Origin: Pseudomonadota bacterium
GTDB lineage: Bacteria; Pseudomonadota; Gammaproteobacteria; Burkholderiales; Burkholderiaceae_C
Direction of reading: 5' to 3'
NCBI GenBank assembly: GCA_021845505.1
Contig: JAJZVU010000013.1
Span: 22,956-86,955, forward strand
DNA: 64,000 bases
Below the pieces are notes generated by a model. That model was given only the letters and a program-made list of their open reading frames with translations, was not told the DNA's origin and ran no database searches. Both the position numbers and the translations under genes were made by a program. How positions within the stretch are numbered: the first letter of the stretch is position 1; the number at the start of each line of letters is the position of its first letter. This document shows, piece after piece, positions 28,979 through 39,341 of the stretch.

Positions 28979-29218
28979 TCACTTGATCAGCTTGTGGTCC
29001 TTGAGCTTCTTGCGCAGGGTGTTGCGGTTGATGCCCAGCCACTGCGCGGCCACCGACTGGTTGTCGCCGGCGCGTCGCATCACCGTCTGCAGCAGGGGCT
29101 TTTCCACGGTCTGCATGACCATGCCGTGGATGCCGTGGGGCTCGGTCCCGTTGAGGTCGCGGAAATACGCCTCCAGGCTGTCGATCACGCACTGCTCGAG
29201 CGGCGAGCGCGCATTCAT
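28979..29218 (-). CDS. fis: Fis-family DNA-binding regulator
   Basis: A 79-residue nucleoid protein and regulator. The C-terminal helix-turn-helix [20 protein letters not shown] is the Fis signature, preceded by the dimerisation helices ([11 protein letters not shown]). It lies 79 bases downstream of dusB in the same direction, the arrangement also found in E. coli, so it is probably expressed from the dusB promoter. Confidence 0.93.
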   Translation of the reverse strand: MNARSPLEQCVIDSLEAYFRDLNGTEPHGIHGMVMQTVEKPLLQTVMRRAGDNQSVAAQWLGINRNTLRKKLKDHKLIK

Positions 29219-29297
29219 GGCCGGGCTCCTGCAAAAGGGTTGGATGGACTCGCGCGGCGCTGCGGCGCCGCGGCGCGATCGGACTGGCGCGGCCGCG

Positions 29298-30365
29298 TCA
29301 TGTCGGCTGCGCCGCCATCGCGTGCTGCAGGCTGTCGAAGTACCCGGCGACGGCGTCGAGCTGGGCCTGCGGGTCGAGCAAGGTGTTGAAGCGGGCGCGC
29401 AACTGCGCGCCGCCGGGCAGCGCGGCCACCGCCCAGCCCACGTGCTTGCGCGCGCTGGCGATGCCGGCCGCGCCGTAGTGGGCATGGTGCTCCCGCAGGT
29501 GTTCGAGCAGCCAGCGGCCCTGTTCGGCCAGCGTGGGCAGGCGCTGCGCGCCGCCGTCGCGCAGCGCCTGCGCGATGGCTCCCGGCAGCCACGGGCGGCC
29601 GAGCGCGGCGCGACCGATCATCACCGCGTCGGCGCCGGTGGCGGCCAGCACCTGGCGCGCCTTGTCGGCCGAATCGATGTCCCCGTTGGCCACGACGGGG
29701 ATGCGCAGCCGCGACTTGATCGCCGCGATGGTCTCGTATTCGGCCTGGCCGCCGTAACCCTGCTCGCGGCTGCGCCCGTGCACCGTCACCAGCGCCACCC
29801 CGGCCTCCTGCGCCGCGTGCGCCAGCCGCGGCGCATTGCGCTGTTCGCGGCTCCAGCCGGTGCGCATCTTCAGCGTCACCGGAACGCCCAGCGGCAGCAT
29901 CGCCCGCACCACCGCGTCGACGATGCGCAGCGCCAGATCCTCGTCCTGCATCAGGGCCGAGCCGGCCCAGCGGTTGCAGACCTTCTTCGCCGGGCAGCCC
30001 ATGTTGATGTCGATGATCTGCGCTCCGGCGCGCACGTTGGCCAGCGCCGCGTCGGCCATCTCGGCCGCGTCGACTCCCAGCAGTTGCGCGGCCACCGGCC
30101 CCGGCTCGCCGGCGTGGCTCATGCGCAGCGCGCTCTTGCGCGAGCCGCGCAGCTCGGCGCGCGACGCGACCATCTCGCTGACGCAGTGCCCCGCGCCCAG
30201 GCGGCGCGCCAGGCGCCGCCACGGCAGGTCGGTGACCCCGGCCATCGGCGCGGAGAACACCCGGTTGGGCAGCTCGTAGGGCCCGATGCGCAGCGCCGGC
30301 TGCGGTATCGCGGCGCGCTCCGGCGTGGCGCGGGGAAGGCAACGGGCGGCGGAAGGGGCGGACAT
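29298..30365 (-). CDS. dusB: tRNA-dihydrouridine synthase B
   Basis: A 355-residue FMN enzyme that reduces uridines in the tRNA D-loop. The barrel start LPNRVFSAPMAGVTDLPWRR, the catalytic C124 in NMGCPAKKVCNRWAG, VTLKMRTGW and the FMN-phosphate region NGDIDS/GADAVMIGRAALG are clear. The N-terminus is about 25 residues longer than in E. coli; a start closer to ALRIGPYELPN is possible, but no other ATG lies there. It heads dusB-fis. Confidence 0.95.
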   Translation of the reverse strand: MSAPSAARCLPRATPERAAIPQPALRIGPYELPNRVFSAPMAGVTDLPWRRLARRLGAGHCVSEMVASRAELRGSRKSALRMSHAGEPGPVAAQLLGVDAAEMADAALANVRAGAQIIDINMGCPAKKVCNRWAGSALMQDEDLALRIVDAVVRAMLPLGVPVTLKMRTGWSREQRNAPRLAHAAQEAGVALVTVHGRSREQGYGGQAEYETIAAIKSRLRIPVVANGDIDSADKARQVLAATGADAVMIGRAALGRPWLPGAIAQALRDGGAQRLPTLAEQGRWLLEHLREHHAHYGAAGIASARKHVGWAVAALPGGAQLRARFNTLLDPQAQLDAVAGYFDSLQHAMAAQPT

Positions 30366-30444
30366 GGTGCGAAGGGCATCCCCCTGGCGGGGCGGAGCTG
30401 CCCCCCGGCCCGGCGGGCGGCCGGCGAGGCGCAGGGGGCGAATT

Positions 30445-31404
30445 CTAGTGCGCCCCGGCCGTCTCGCAGCCCGCGGCGCCTCGCGCGGCCAGCAGCGCGC
30501 GCGCCGCGCGGCTGGAATTGGCGCGCCCGAGCGCACCGCTGATGAAGTCTCCGCAGTCGACCACCGCCTGCAGGTCGACGCCGGTGCGCAGGCCCAGCCC
30601 GTGCAGCAGGTACAGCAGGTCCTCGGTCGCCAGGTTGCCGGTGGCACCGCGCGCGTAAGGGCAGCCGCCGAGGCCCGCCACCGAGGCATGGAAGCTGCGC
30701 ACCCCGATCTGCAGCGCCGCCAGCACGTTGGCCAGCGCCTGGCCGTAGGTGTCGTGGAAATGCCCCGCCAGCCGGGCCAGCGGCAGCACCCGCGACGCGG
30801 CCTCGAACACCTGCTGCACCGCGCCCGCGGTGCCCACGCCGATGGTGTCGGCGATGTCCACGCTGTGGCAGCCCAGGTCGGCCATGCGCTGCACCACCGC
30901 GACCACCGCGGAGGCCGGCACCGCGCCCTCGTAGGGGCAGCCCAGAGCGCAGGAAATGCTTCCGCGCAGCCGCACGCCGGCTTCGCGCGCCATCGCCGCC
31001 ACCGGCTCGAAGCGCTGGATCGACTCGGCGATGCCGCAGTTGATGTTGCGTCGGGCGAAGGACTCGCTGGCCGCCGAGAACACCACCACCTCGTCGACCC
31101 CGGCCGCCAGCGCCGCCTCCATGCCGCGCACATTGGGAACCAGCGCCGAGTACACCACCCCGGGGCGGCGCCGGATCGACGCCATCACCTGCGCGCCGTC
31201 GGCCATCTGCGGCACCCAGCGCGGGGAGACGAACGCGGCCGCCTCGATCGCCGGCAGGCCCGCGGCGGCCAGGCGGTCGACCAGCTCGACCTTGACCTGC
31301 GCCGGCAGCGGCGTCGATTCGTTCTGCAGGCCGTCGCGCGGCCCGACCTCGACCACCTCGACCGACTCGATGTTGCGGGCGAGCCCGGACAACAAGGTAC
31401 TCAT
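30445..31404 (-). CDS. Hydroxymethylglutaryl-CoA lyase
   Basis: A 319-residue TIM-barrel lyase that splits HMG-CoA into acetoacetate and acetyl-CoA, the last step of leucine breakdown. It shows the GPRDGLQNE motif with catalytic R23, the barrel segment SISCALGCPYEG, metal-binding GHFHDTYGQAL, and the glycine-loop cysteine in GLGGCPYARGATGNLATED. No methylcrotonyl-CoA carboxylase genes lie nearby. It closes the leftward aceK-thiolase-ligase gene run, 33 bases after the dehydrogenase. Confidence 0.93.
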   Translation of the reverse strand: MSTLLSGLARNIESVEVVEVGPRDGLQNESTPLPAQVKVELVDRLAAAGLPAIEAAAFVSPRWVPQMADGAQVMASIRRRPGVVYSALVPNVRGMEAALAAGVDEVVVFSAASESFARRNINCGIAESIQRFEPVAAMAREAGVRLRGSISCALGCPYEGAVPASAVVAVVQRMADLGCHSVDIADTIGVGTAGAVQQVFEAASRVLPLARLAGHFHDTYGQALANVLAALQIGVRSFHASVAGLGGCPYARGATGNLATEDLLYLLHGLGLRTGVDLQAVVDCGDFISGALGRANSSRAARALLAARGAAGCETAGAH

Positions 31405-31437
31405 CTGCGCTACTCCTTCGTCGATGCGGCGGGGGCC

Positions 31438-32382
31438 TCAATACCCCAGCCAGGGGTCGACCACGCCGCCGGGGGTCTCGCCGCGCTCCAGCGCGGCGAT
31501 CTTGCGCATCACCTGCGCCGCCGACGGCCCGACCAGGGTCTGCGCCGCCACGTGGGGGGTGACGCGCACCCGCGGATGGCGCCACAACCCGTCCTCGGGC
31601 GGCAGCGGCTCGGTGTCGAACACATCCAGCGTAGCGCCGCCGAGATGGCCCTGCTCGACCAGATCCAGCAGGTCGCCGGCGCGCAGCACCGCGCCGCGCC
31701 CGGCGTTGACCACGTAGGCGCCGCGGGGCAACTGGCCGAGCGCCGCGTAGTCGAGCAGCCCGTGGGTCGCCTCGGTCAGCGGCAGCAGCACCACCAGCAC
31801 GCGGCAGGCGGCGAGGAATTCGTACAGCCGGTCGGTCGAGTACACCGGGAAGTCGCAGCCGGCGGGGGCGACGCCGCTGCGGGTGCAGCCACGCAGCGGG
31901 AATTCCATCGCCTGCAGCCGGCGCGCCGCCGCCATGCCGAGCTGGCCCAGGCCGAGCAGACCGACGTGGAAGCTGCCGCGCGGCGCCAGCACCAGCGGCT
32001 CCCAGGTGGCGCGCGACTGCAGCGCGGCGTAGTCGTCCATGCGGCGGTAGGCGTGCAGCACCGCCTCGGCGACGTAGTCGGCCATCTGGCGCCCCATCCC
32101 GGCGTCCTGCAGGCGGATCAGCGGGACCTCCGGCAGGTGGGAGCGCATCAGCGGCAGCAAGGCGTCGACCCCGGCGCCGAGGTTGAACACCGCGCGCAGT
32201 TGCTGCTGGCCGGCCAGCCATTCCTGCGGCGGCTTCCACACCAGCGCGAAGTCGGCCTGGGCGTCGGGCTCGGCGGCGGCGTCGACCACCTGCACCGAAA
32301 GCCTCAGCTCGGCGGCGTGCTGCGCCAAGGCGTCGCGCCAGCGGCGAAACGGCTGGTCCTCGTCCCACACCGCGAGCCTCAT
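31438..32382 (-). CDS. ghrA: D-2-hydroxyacid dehydrogenase, glyoxylate/hydroxypyruvate reductase A-like
   Basis: A 314-residue NAD(P)-dependent oxidoreductase. The Rossmann motif GLLGLGQLGMAAA, substrate-binding NAGRGAVLRAGDL and catalytic acids and histidine in DVFDTEPLPPEDGLW and RVTPHVAAQT are present. Overall it most resembles GhrA, which reduces glyoxylate to glycolate; with aceK in the same run a role in glyoxylate handling is possible. It starts 11 bases after the acyl-CoA ligase. Confidence 0.87.
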   Translation of the reverse strand: MRLAVWDEDQPFRRWRDALAQHAAELRLSVQVVDAAAEPDAQADFALVWKPPQEWLAGQQQLRAVFNLGAGVDALLPLMRSHLPEVPLIRLQDAGMGRQMADYVAEAVLHAYRRMDDYAALQSRATWEPLVLAPRGSFHVGLLGLGQLGMAAARRLQAMEFPLRGCTRSGVAPAGCDFPVYSTDRLYEFLAACRVLVVLLPLTEATHGLLDYAALGQLPRGAYVVNAGRGAVLRAGDLLDLVEQGHLGGATLDVFDTEPLPPEDGLWRHPRVRVTPHVAAQTLVGPSAAQVMRKIAALERGETPGGVVDPWLGY

Positions 32383-32393
32383 GCCGGCCCCCT

Positions 32394-34085
32394 TCAGGCG
32401 GTGCGCTGGTCGCGCACCCCGAGTTCGTCCTGCATGGCTTCGCGGATCTTGAACTTCTGCACCTTGCCGGTGATGGTCAGCGGGAAGGCCTTGACGAAGC
32501 GCACGTAACGCGGGATCTTGTAGTGGGCGATCTGCCCCTTGCAGAACTCGCGGATGTCCTGCTCGGTGGGCTGACTGCCGGCGCGCGGGATGATCCATGC
32601 GCACAGCTCCTCGCCGTACCTGGCGTCGGGCACCCCGACCACCTGCACGTCCTGCACCATCGGGTGGCGGTAGAGGAACTCCTCGATCTCCCGCGGATAG
32701 ATGTTCTCCCCGCCGCGGATGACCATGTCCTTGATGCGGCCGACGATGTTCACGTAGCCCTCGGCGTCCATGGTCGCCAGGTCGCCGGTATGCATCCACC
32801 CCTCGGGGTCGATGGCCTCGCGGGTGCGCTCCTCGTCGCCCCAGTAGCCGTGCATCACCGAGTAGCCGCGGGTGCACAGCTCGCCGGCGGTCCCCGGCGG
32901 CACGGTGGCGCCGCTGGCCGGGTCGACGATCTTCACCTCCAGGTGCGGCTGCACCAGGCCGACCGTGCTGACCCGCCTGTCCAGCGGGGTGTCGGTGGAG
33001 CTCTGGCAGCTCACCGGCGAGGTCTCGGTCATGCCGTAGGCGATGGTGATCTGCGACAGGTGCATGTCGTCGACCACCCGCTTCATCACCTCCACCGGGC
33101 AGGGGCTGCCGGCCATGATCCCGGTGCGCAGGGTCGACAGGTCGAATTCGGCGAAGCGCGGCTGGTCGAGCATCGCGATGAACATGGTCGGAACGCCGTG
33201 CAGCCCGGTGCAGCGCTCGGTCTGCACGGCCTGCAGCGTGAGCAGCGGGTCGAAGGCCGAATTCGGGTAGACGATGGTCGCGCCGTGGGTGATGCAGGCC
33301 AGGTTGCCCAGCACCATGCCGAAGCAGTGGTACAGCGGGACGGGTATGCAAAGCCTGTCGTGCGGCTGCAGCTTCATCGCCTCGCCGATGAAATACCCGT
33401 TGTTCAGGATGTTGCTGTGGGTGAGTGTCGCGCCCTTCGGGAAACCGGTGGTGCCGCTGGTGAACTGGATGTTGACCGGATCGTGGCAGTCCAGCCCGCG
33501 CGCCACGCGGGCCACCTCGGGGTCGCCGGCGCGCCCGCGGCCGAGCCACTGCGCGAAGCCCAGCATGCCCGGCTCGTCGCGCTCGCCCAGCTGCACGACC
33601 AGCCGCAGCCCCGGCAGGCGCGCCGCGCGCAGCTCGCCGGGTGCGCAATGCGCCAGTTCCGGGGCGAGTTCGCGCATCATCGCCAGGTAGTCGCTGGTGC
33701 GGAACTCGGGCATCAGCACCAGCGCCTGGCAGCCCACCTTGTTCAGCGCGTACTCGACCTCGGCGACGCGGTACGCGGGGTTGATGTTGACCAGCACGAT
33801 GCCGACCTTGGCGGTGGCCAGTTGCATCAACACCCACTCCACGCAGTTGTGGGCCCAGATTCCCACGCGGTCGCCGCGCTGCAGCCCGCTGGCCAGCATC
33901 GCGCTGGCCAGGGTGTCGACCTCGCGCGCCAGCTGCGTCCAGCTCAGCCGGCGCTGCTGGTGCAGGCTGACCAGCGCGTCGCGCTCGCCCTGGCGCGCCG
34001 CCATGTCGTCGAAGAATTCCCCCAGCGTGCGGGTGATCAGCGGCTGCGCGGTGCTGCCGCAGGCGTAACTGGTGGTCAGTGTCAT
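32394..34085 (-). CDS. AMP-binding acyl-CoA ligase
   Basis: A 563-residue adenylate-forming enzyme that probably activates a medium or long-chain carboxylic acid to its CoA ester. The P-loop [12 protein letters not shown] is at 208-219, the A5 motif is [26 protein letters not shown] and [21 protein letters not shown] follow, and the C-terminal catalytic lysine is in [16 protein letters not shown] precedes the ATG. The family resembles FadD-type enzymes acting with the neighbouring thiolase; the substrate is unknown. Confidence 0.93.
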   Translation of the reverse strand: MTLTTSYACGSTAQPLITRTLGEFFDDMAARQGERDALVSLHQQRRLSWTQLAREVDTLASAMLASGLQRGDRVGIWAHNCVEWVLMQLATAKVGIVLVNINPAYRVAEVEYALNKVGCQALVLMPEFRTSDYLAMMRELAPELAHCAPGELRAARLPGLRLVVQLGERDEPGMLGFAQWLGRGRAGDPEVARVARGLDCHDPVNIQFTSGTTGFPKGATLTHSNILNNGYFIGEAMKLQPHDRLCIPVPLYHCFGMVLGNLACITHGATIVYPNSAFDPLLTLQAVQTERCTGLHGVPTMFIAMLDQPRFAEFDLSTLRTGIMAGSPCPVEVMKRVVDDMHLSQITIAYGMTETSPVSCQSSTDTPLDRRVSTVGLVQPHLEVKIVDPASGATVPPGTAGELCTRGYSVMHGYWGDEERTREAIDPEGWMHTGDLATMDAEGYVNIVGRIKDMVIRGGENIYPREIEEFLYRHPMVQDVQVVGVPDARYGEELCAWIIPRAGSQPTEQDIREFCKGQIAHYKIPRYVRFVKAFPLTITGKVQKFKIREAMQDELGVRDQRTA

Positions 34086-34156
34086 GGTCGTCTCCTCCGA
34101 CTCGTCGTGCGGCTGCGTCGCTCGCGCATCGGCGCGCGGGCGGCGCGGCCCGGGTT

Positions 34157-34759
34157 TCAAAAGCGCGCCTGCAGCCAGCGCTCGATCTGCGGCAGGCGGT
34201 CGACCCCCCAGAAGGGCTCGTCGTCCACCACGAAATACGGCGCCCCGCACATTCCGGCGGCCAGCGCCCGCTGGCCGTTGGCGCGCAGTCTTTCCTTGAG
34301 TTCGGGCTCGGCGCACCAGGCGTCGAGCTGCTCGGGCGGCAGCCGCAGCCCGCGCCCCACCGCGTGCAGCACCGGCATGCCCGAGATGTCCTGCCCGTCG
34401 ACGAAGTAGGCCTCGAACACCCGGTGGATCCAGTCCACCGCCAGCGGCGAGCGCGCCCGCTGCAGCGCCAGCAGCACCCGAGCCGCCTGCTGGGTGGCCA
34501 CCGGGAAGGGCTGGGGATGGTGGTAGGTCACCCCGAGAAAGCGCGCCGAGCGCGACAGGTCGCGCGCCATGTACTCGGCCTTCAGCGGCTGTTGCGAAGG
34601 CGGGCGCGCACCGGTGGCCTCGAACACCGGACCGAGCAGCACCGGCACCCACTCCACGCTGCGCCCGTGGCGCGCGGCCAGCGGCTCGACGAGCACGCTG
34701 GCCAGGTAGGAGTAGGGCGAGGTGAAGTCGAAGAACAGGATGATCGGCGACACGGGCAT
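34157..34759 (-). CDS. 2-hydroxychromene-2-carboxylate isomerase-like protein (DsbA/kappa-GST family)
   Basis: A 200-residue thioredoxin-fold protein. The N-terminal [13 protein letters not shown] (9-21), with serine in place of the DsbA cysteines, and the C-terminal [21 protein letters not shown] are signatures of HCCA isomerases, glutathione-dependent enzymes best known from naphthalene breakdown. No other naphthalene-pathway genes are visible, and such homologues are common next to acyl-CoA genes, so its true substrate is open. Confidence 0.86.
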   Translation of the reverse strand: MPVSPIILFFDFTSPYSYLASVLVEPLAARHGRSVEWVPVLLGPVFEATGARPPSQQPLKAEYMARDLSRSARFLGVTYHHPQPFPVATQQAARVLLALQRARSPLAVDWIHRVFEAYFVDGQDISGMPVLHAVGRGLRLPPEQLDAWCAEPELKERLRANGQRALAAGMCGAPYFVVDDEPFWGVDRLPQIERWLQARF

Positions 34760-34810
34760 CGAGGGCTCCTGCGGCCGCCGGCGGCCTTCGCGGCGCCGGC
34801 GCTGGGCCTG

Positions 34811-34857
34811 GGTTCAGGCCATTCGGGGTTCAGGCCGTTCGGGGTCAGACCATGCGG
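34811..34857. repeat. Imperfect 16-bp tandem repeat
   Basis: GGTTCAGGCCATTCGG (34811-34826) is followed by GGTTCAGGCCGTTCGG (34827-34842) and a degenerate third copy GGTCAGACCATGCGG (34843-34857). It lies in the 117-base gap between the thiolase and the isomerase gene, just past the thiolase stop. Confidence 0.7.
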
Positions 34858-34876
34858 GCCTCGGTCCGTTCGCGCC

Positions 34877-36058
34877 TCAGGCCATCTCCACCGTCATCGC
34901 GGTGGCCTCGCCGCCGCCGATGCACAGTGCGGCCACGCCGCGCCGCAGCCCGCGCTTGCGCAGCGCGCCGAGCAGCGTGACGACAATGCGCGCCCCGCTG
35001 GCGCCGATCGGGTGGCCCAGCGCGACCGCGCCGCCGTGCACGTTGACCACATCGTGCGACAGGCCGAACTCATGCATCGCCGCCATGGTCACGGTGGCGA
35101 AGGCCTCGTTGACCTCCCACAGCTGCACGTCGTCCTTGGTCCAGCCGGCGCGCTGCAGCGCCTTGTCGATGGCTCCCGCGGGAGCGGTGGTGAACCATTC
35201 GGGCGCCTGCGCGTGCACCGCGTGGGAGTGGATGCGCGCCAGCACCTGGCAGCCCAGCCGGCGGGCGGTGGACTCGCGCATCAGCACCAGCGCAGCCGCG
35301 CCGTCGGAAATGCTCGACGAGGTGGCCGCGGTGATGGTGCCGTCCTTGCGGAACGCCGGCTTGAGCGTGGGGATCTTGTCCGGACGCGCCTTGAAGGGCT
35401 GCTCGTCGCGGGCGATGCGCTGCTCGCCGCCGCGCCCGGAGAGCACCACCGGGGTGATCTCCCAGTCGAAGCTGCCGTCCTCGTTGGCCCGCTTGGCGCG
35501 CGCGGTCGACTCCAGCGCGAAGGCATCCATCGCCTCGCGGCTGAAGCCGTAGCGCTCGACGCAGCGCTCGGCGAACACCCCCATCGCCTTGCCGCGCTCG
35601 TAGGCGTCCTCCAGGCCGTCGAGGGCCATGTGGTCGTAGAACTCGGTCAGGCCGTACTTGACTCCCTTGCGCACAAAGGCCAGGTGGGGGGCGTTGGTCA
35701 TGCTTTCCATGCCGCCCGCGACCATCACCTCGGCGGTTCCGGCCAGCAGCATGTCGTGGGCGAACATCATCGCGCGCATGCCCGAGCCGCACATCTTCGA
35801 CAGCGTCACGGCGCCCGCCGACAGCGGCAGCCCGGCCTTGAGCGCCGCCTGGCGCGCCGGCGCCTGGCCCTGGCCGGCGAGCAGGCAGTTGCCCATCAGC
35901 ACTTCGTCGACCGCCTCCCTGGCGATCCCGGCGCGCTCGACCGCGCCGGCGATCGCGGTGGCGCCCAGCTCCCATGCCGCGACGCCGGCCAGATCGCCGA
36001 GCAGGCCGCCGATGGGAGTGCGGGCGGCGGATACGATGACCACGGGATCGGAATTCAT
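34877..36058 (-). CDS. Acetyl-CoA C-acetyltransferase (thiolase)
   Basis: A 393-residue thiolase that condenses or cleaves acetoacetyl-CoA or longer 3-ketoacyl-CoA. The acyl-carrying C90 is in [12 protein letters not shown], the histidine is in [16 protein letters not shown] and the second cysteine in [12 protein letters not shown]. It overlaps the aceK stop by four bases (ATGA). It may act with the downstream HMG-CoA lyase, whose product acetoacetate becomes acetoacetyl-CoA. Confidence 0.94.
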   Translation of the reverse strand: MNSDPVVIVSAARTPIGGLLGDLAGVAAWELGATAIAGAVERAGIAREAVDEVLMGNCLLAGQGQAPARQAALKAGLPLSAGAVTLSKMCGSGMRAMMFAHDMLLAGTAEVMVAGGMESMTNAPHLAFVRKGVKYGLTEFYDHMALDGLEDAYERGKAMGVFAERCVERYGFSREAMDAFALESTARAKRANEDGSFDWEITPVVLSGRGGEQRIARDEQPFKARPDKIPTLKPAFRKDGTITAATSSSISDGAAALVLMRESTARRLGCQVLARIHSHAVHAQAPEWFTTAPAGAIDKALQRAGWTKDDVQLWEVNEAFATVTMAAMHEFGLSHDVVNVHGGAVALGHPIGASGARIVVTLLGALRKRGLRRGVAALCIGGGEATAMTVEMA

Positions 36059-37860
36059 GACATCTCCATCAGGTTGGGCGCCGCATCCGCGGGGGCGGGC
36101 GCGGCGTTCCGGCGGGCGAAGCGCCTGGCCGGGTCGTAGGGGAACACATCGATCAGCTGGCCGTCGCGGATGCGGCGCTGCTGCGCCTGCCAGAAGGCGG
36201 GATCGAGCAGATCGGCGTGGTGGCGCAGGAAGACCTCGCGCACCTGCGGGTCGCCCAGCAGGAAGCGGCCGAAGGTCTCGGGGAACACGTCGTGCGGGCC
36301 CACCGGATACCAGGGCTCGGCGGCGAGCTCGTCGTCCTCGTTGCGCGCCTCGGGCACGCGCCGGAACCGGCAGTCGGTGATGTACTCGATTTCATCGTAG
36401 TCGTAGAACACCACCTTGCCGTGGCGGGTGACTCCGAAGTTCTTCCACAGCATGTCGCCGGGAAAGATGTTGGCCGCGACCAGGTCCTTGATCGCGTTGC
36501 CGTAGTCGACCACCGCAGCTTCCAGCTGCTCGGGAGTCGCCTCGCGCAGGTAGATGTTCAGCGGGATCATCCGGCGCTCGATGTAGCAGTGTCGGATCAC
36601 CAGCAGGTCGCCGTCCTCCTCGAGCTGCGACGAGCAGGTGGCCTTGAGCTCCTCGACCAGCGCCGGGTCGAAGCGCTCGCGCGGAAAGGCCACGTTGGAG
36701 TATTCCAGGGTGTCGGCCATGCGGCCGACGCGGTCGTGGCGCTTGACCAGCAGGTACTTGGCCTTGACCTGCTCGCGGGTGGTGTCCTTGGGCGGCGGGT
36801 AGAAGTCGCGGATGACCTTGAACACGAAGGGGAAGGAAGGCAGCGTGAACACCAGCATCACCATGCCGCGGATCCCCGGCGCCGTCGTGAAGTTGTCGCT
36901 CGAGTGCCTCAGGTGGTAGAGGAAATCGCGATAGAACAGCGTCTTGCCCTGCTTGGCCAGCCCGAGGGCGCTGTACAGCTCGGAGCGCGGCTTGCGCGGC
37001 ATCAGCGCGCGCAGGAACTGCACGTAGGCCGAAGGCACCGCCATGTCGACCATGAAGTACGCGCGGGCGAAGGAAAACAGCAGCAGCAGGTCGTCCTCGT
37101 CGAGCAGCACGGTGTCGATGACCAGGCGGCCATCGGGGTCGTGCAGGATCGGCAGCGCCAGCGGGGTCTCCCAGTAGCCGTTGATCACCCGACCGACCAG
37201 GTACGCCCCCTTGTTGCGGTAGAACAGCGAGGACAGCACCTGGATCTGGAAATTGCTGCGCAGCCGCATGCCCTGCAGGCGGCGCTCGAGCACCTCGGCC
37301 ACCCGCGCGACGTCGCCGTCGAGGTCGGCGAAGGGGCGTTGCAACTGGTAGTTGTGGACGATGCGCACCAGGGTCTGCGCCAGGTTGTCGCGGCTCGGGT
37401 AGTAGGCGCGGAAGGTCGGCTGCGCGGCCGGTTCGTCGTATTCGATGTATTCGGTGGAAATCGCCGGCCGCACGAACAGGATGTCGTTGTGGAAGTGCCG
37501 GCGATGCAGCATCTTGGTGGTCACCGAGTTGAAGAAGGTCTCCGCCAGCTCGGGCTGCAGGTGGTTGGTGAGCAGGCCGATGTAGTGCAGCTTGGCCTGG
37601 TGCCAGACCTGGGTGTCGAGCAGCGAGGCGCCGAACTCGGCCTGCAGGTGCTCGATCGCCTCGTCGACCCGGGTGTCGTAGAAGGCGATGCGCTCGCGTT
37701 GCGCGCGCTGCTGCCCGGCCCAGTCGCCGGCCTCGAAGCGCGACTTGGCCTCGCGGCTGACCTGGCGGAACAGCCGGAAGTGCTTGTTGAAGCCCTCGAG
37801 CATCGCCCGCGCGATGGCGAACGCCACCTGCGAATCCAGCCGGGTCGGGAATTGGTTCAT
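36055..37860 (-). CDS. aceK: Isocitrate dehydrogenase kinase/phosphatase
   Basis: A 601-residue bifunctional enzyme that phosphorylates and dephosphorylates isocitrate dehydrogenase, steering carbon into the glyoxylate shunt during growth on acetate or fatty acids. The whole protein follows the family, including the C-terminal kinase core ([27 protein letters not shown]). The ATG ([16 protein letters not shown]) is chosen over an upstream low-complexity extension. aceA and aceB are not beside it; it instead leads a run of acyl-CoA genes. Confidence 0.96.
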   Translation of the reverse strand: MNQFPTRLDSQVAFAIARAMLEGFNKHFRLFRQVSREAKSRFEAGDWAGQQRAQRERIAFYDTRVDEAIEHLQAEFGASLLDTQVWHQAKLHYIGLLTNHLQPELAETFFNSVTTKMLHRRHFHNDILFVRPAISTEYIEYDEPAAQPTFRAYYPSRDNLAQTLVRIVHNYQLQRPFADLDGDVARVAEVLERRLQGMRLRSNFQIQVLSSLFYRNKGAYLVGRVINGYWETPLALPILHDPDGRLVIDTVLLDEDDLLLLFSFARAYFMVDMAVPSAYVQFLRALMPRKPRSELYSALGLAKQGKTLFYRDFLYHLRHSSDNFTTAPGIRGMVMLVFTLPSFPFVFKVIRDFYPPPKDTTREQVKAKYLLVKRHDRVGRMADTLEYSNVAFPRERFDPALVEELKATCSSQLEEDGDLLVIRHCYIERRMIPLNIYLREATPEQLEAAVVDYGNAIKDLVAANIFPGDMLWKNFGVTRHGKVVFYDYDEIEYITDCRFRRVPEARNEDDELAAEPWYPVGPHDVFPETFGRFLLGDPQVREVFLRHHADLLDPAFWQAQQRRIRDGQLIDVFPYDPARRFARRNAAPAPADAAPNLMEMS

Positions 37861-38060
37861 GCGCGGCCTGTCGTGTCCCCTGGTGTGCGCTGCGCCGCCC
37901 CGCGCGGGCGGGGTCCGAGGTGCAATGTAACCGCCCGCAAGCGCGCCATACAAGTGCCGAACGGTCGGACCCTTTGCCCCAGGTCATGCTAGGCTTTTCC
38001 GGATGCCCGCAAAAGGCAGGCAGGGCTTGCGCCCTGGCCGAAACGACAGGAGAACTTGCG

Positions 38061-39212
38061 ATGCCTGCACTGCGCCCCGACGTCGACCCCGACGGATTGC
38101 TGGAATATTCGGTCGTCTACACCGACCGCGCGCTCAACCACATGTCGCAGCGCTTTCGCAAGGCGCTCGGCGACATCTCGTCGATGCTGCGCCAGGCCTA
38201 CGCGGCCGACGCCGCGGTGGTCGTTCCGGGCAGCGGCACCTTCGCGATGGAAGCGGTGGCGCGCCAGTTCGTCGGCAGCGACGAGGGCTGTGCGGCGCTG
38301 GTGCTGCGCAACGGCTGGTTCAGCTATCGCTGGTCGCAGATCCTCGAGGCCGCGCGTCCGCGGGCGCGCGTGGGCGTGCTCAAGGCGCGCGCGACCTCGG
38401 CGTCGCCGCAGGCGGCCTTCGCTCCGCCCGCGGCAGGCGAGGTCGCGCAGGCCATCCGCAGCCAGCGCCCGTCGGTGGTGTTCGTCCCCCATGTGGAAAC
38501 CTCGGCCGGGATCCTGCTGCCCGACGAATACATCGGCGAGCTGGCTGCCGCCGCGCACGAAGTCGACGCGCTGCTCGTGCTCGACTGCATCGCCTCCGGG
38601 GCGATCTGGGTCGACATGCGCGCCCTCGGCGTCGACGTGCTGGTGAGCGCGCCGCAGAAGGGCTGGAGCGGGCCGCCCTGCGCCGGTTTCGCGATGCTTT
38701 CGCAGCGCGCGCTGCAGCGGATCGAGTCGACCCGCAGCGACAGCTTCGCGTGCGACCTGGCCGCGTGGCTGAAGATCATGCGGGCCTACGAAGGCGGCGG
38801 CCATGCCTACCACGCGACCATGCCCACCGATTCGCTGCTGCGCGTGCGCGACGTGATGCGCGAGGCCTTCGACATCGGGCTGCCGCGGCTCAAGCAGGCG
38901 CAAGTCGAACTCGGCTCGCGGGTGCGCGAAGCCCTGCGGCGCCGCGGCGTCGCCGACGTCGCCGCGACCGGTTACCAGGCGCCCGGGGTGGTGGTCAGCC
39001 ACACCGGCGACCCGGCGATCCACAACGCCCAGGCCTTCGCTGCCGCGGGCGTGCAGATCGCCGCCGGCGTGCCGCTGGCCTGCGACGAACCGAAGGACTT
39101 CCGCACCTTCCGCATCGGCCTGTTCGGCCTGGACAAGCTGCTCGACGTGCCCGCCGCGGCGCAGCGCCTCGAAGCCGCCTTCGACGCGGTCGGCCTGCGC
39201 CAGGCGGCCTGA
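38061..39212 (+). CDS. Class V PLP-dependent aminotransferase
   Basis: A 383-residue fold-type I PLP enzyme of the alanine-glyoxylate/serine-pyruvate aminotransferase group. The PLP lysine is K200 in LVSAPQKGWSGPP, the phosphate-binding PGSGTFAMEA is at 56-65 and the cofactor aspartate is in LLVLDCIASG. AGGAGAAC precedes the ATG. The N-terminal half (RALNHMSQRFRKALGDISSML) also resembles 2-aminoethylphosphonate transaminases, so the amino donor is uncertain. It is divergent from aceK across 200 bases. Confidence 0.85.
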   Translation: MPALRPDVDPDGLLEYSVVYTDRALNHMSQRFRKALGDISSMLRQAYAADAAVVVPGSGTFAMEAVARQFVGSDEGCAALVLRNGWFSYRWSQILEAARPRARVGVLKARATSASPQAAFAPPAAGEVAQAIRSQRPSVVFVPHVETSAGILLPDEYIGELAAAAHEVDALLVLDCIASGAIWVDMRALGVDVLVSAPQKGWSGPPCAGFAMLSQRALQRIESTRSDSFACDLAAWLKIMRAYEGGGHAYHATMPTDSLLRVRDVMREAFDIGLPRLKQAQVELGSRVREALRRRGVADVAATGYQAPGVVVSHTGDPAIHNAQAFAAAGVQIAAGVPLACDEPKDFRTFRIGLFGLDKLLDVPAAAQRLEAAFDAVGLRQAA

Positions 39213-39224
39213 AGCGCGCGCCGG

Positions 39225-39246
39225 GCCGACGCCCGAGGGCGTCGGC
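39225..39246 (+). terminator. Hairpin after the aminotransferase gene
   Basis: GCCGACGCCC and GGGCGTCGGC are perfect complements separated by GA, starting 13 bases after the stop and followed by TGTAG. A plausible terminator stem without a real T run. Confidence 0.5.
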
Positions 39247-39341
39247 TGTAGCCGGCGCGCGACTGTCAGGGCCTGTGCCGCGGGGCTCGCTCCGGCGAGC
39301 GCGCCGCAGCGCGGCCGCGACAAGGCACAATTCCTGGGCCC

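Noticed and set aside
27342..30542. Uninterrupted plus-strand frame of over 1000 codons opposite ruvC-purH-fis-dusB
   Set aside because: The minus strand carries four clear conserved genes here; the antisense frame is His/Arg/Gln-rich and is a by-product of strong GC3 bias.
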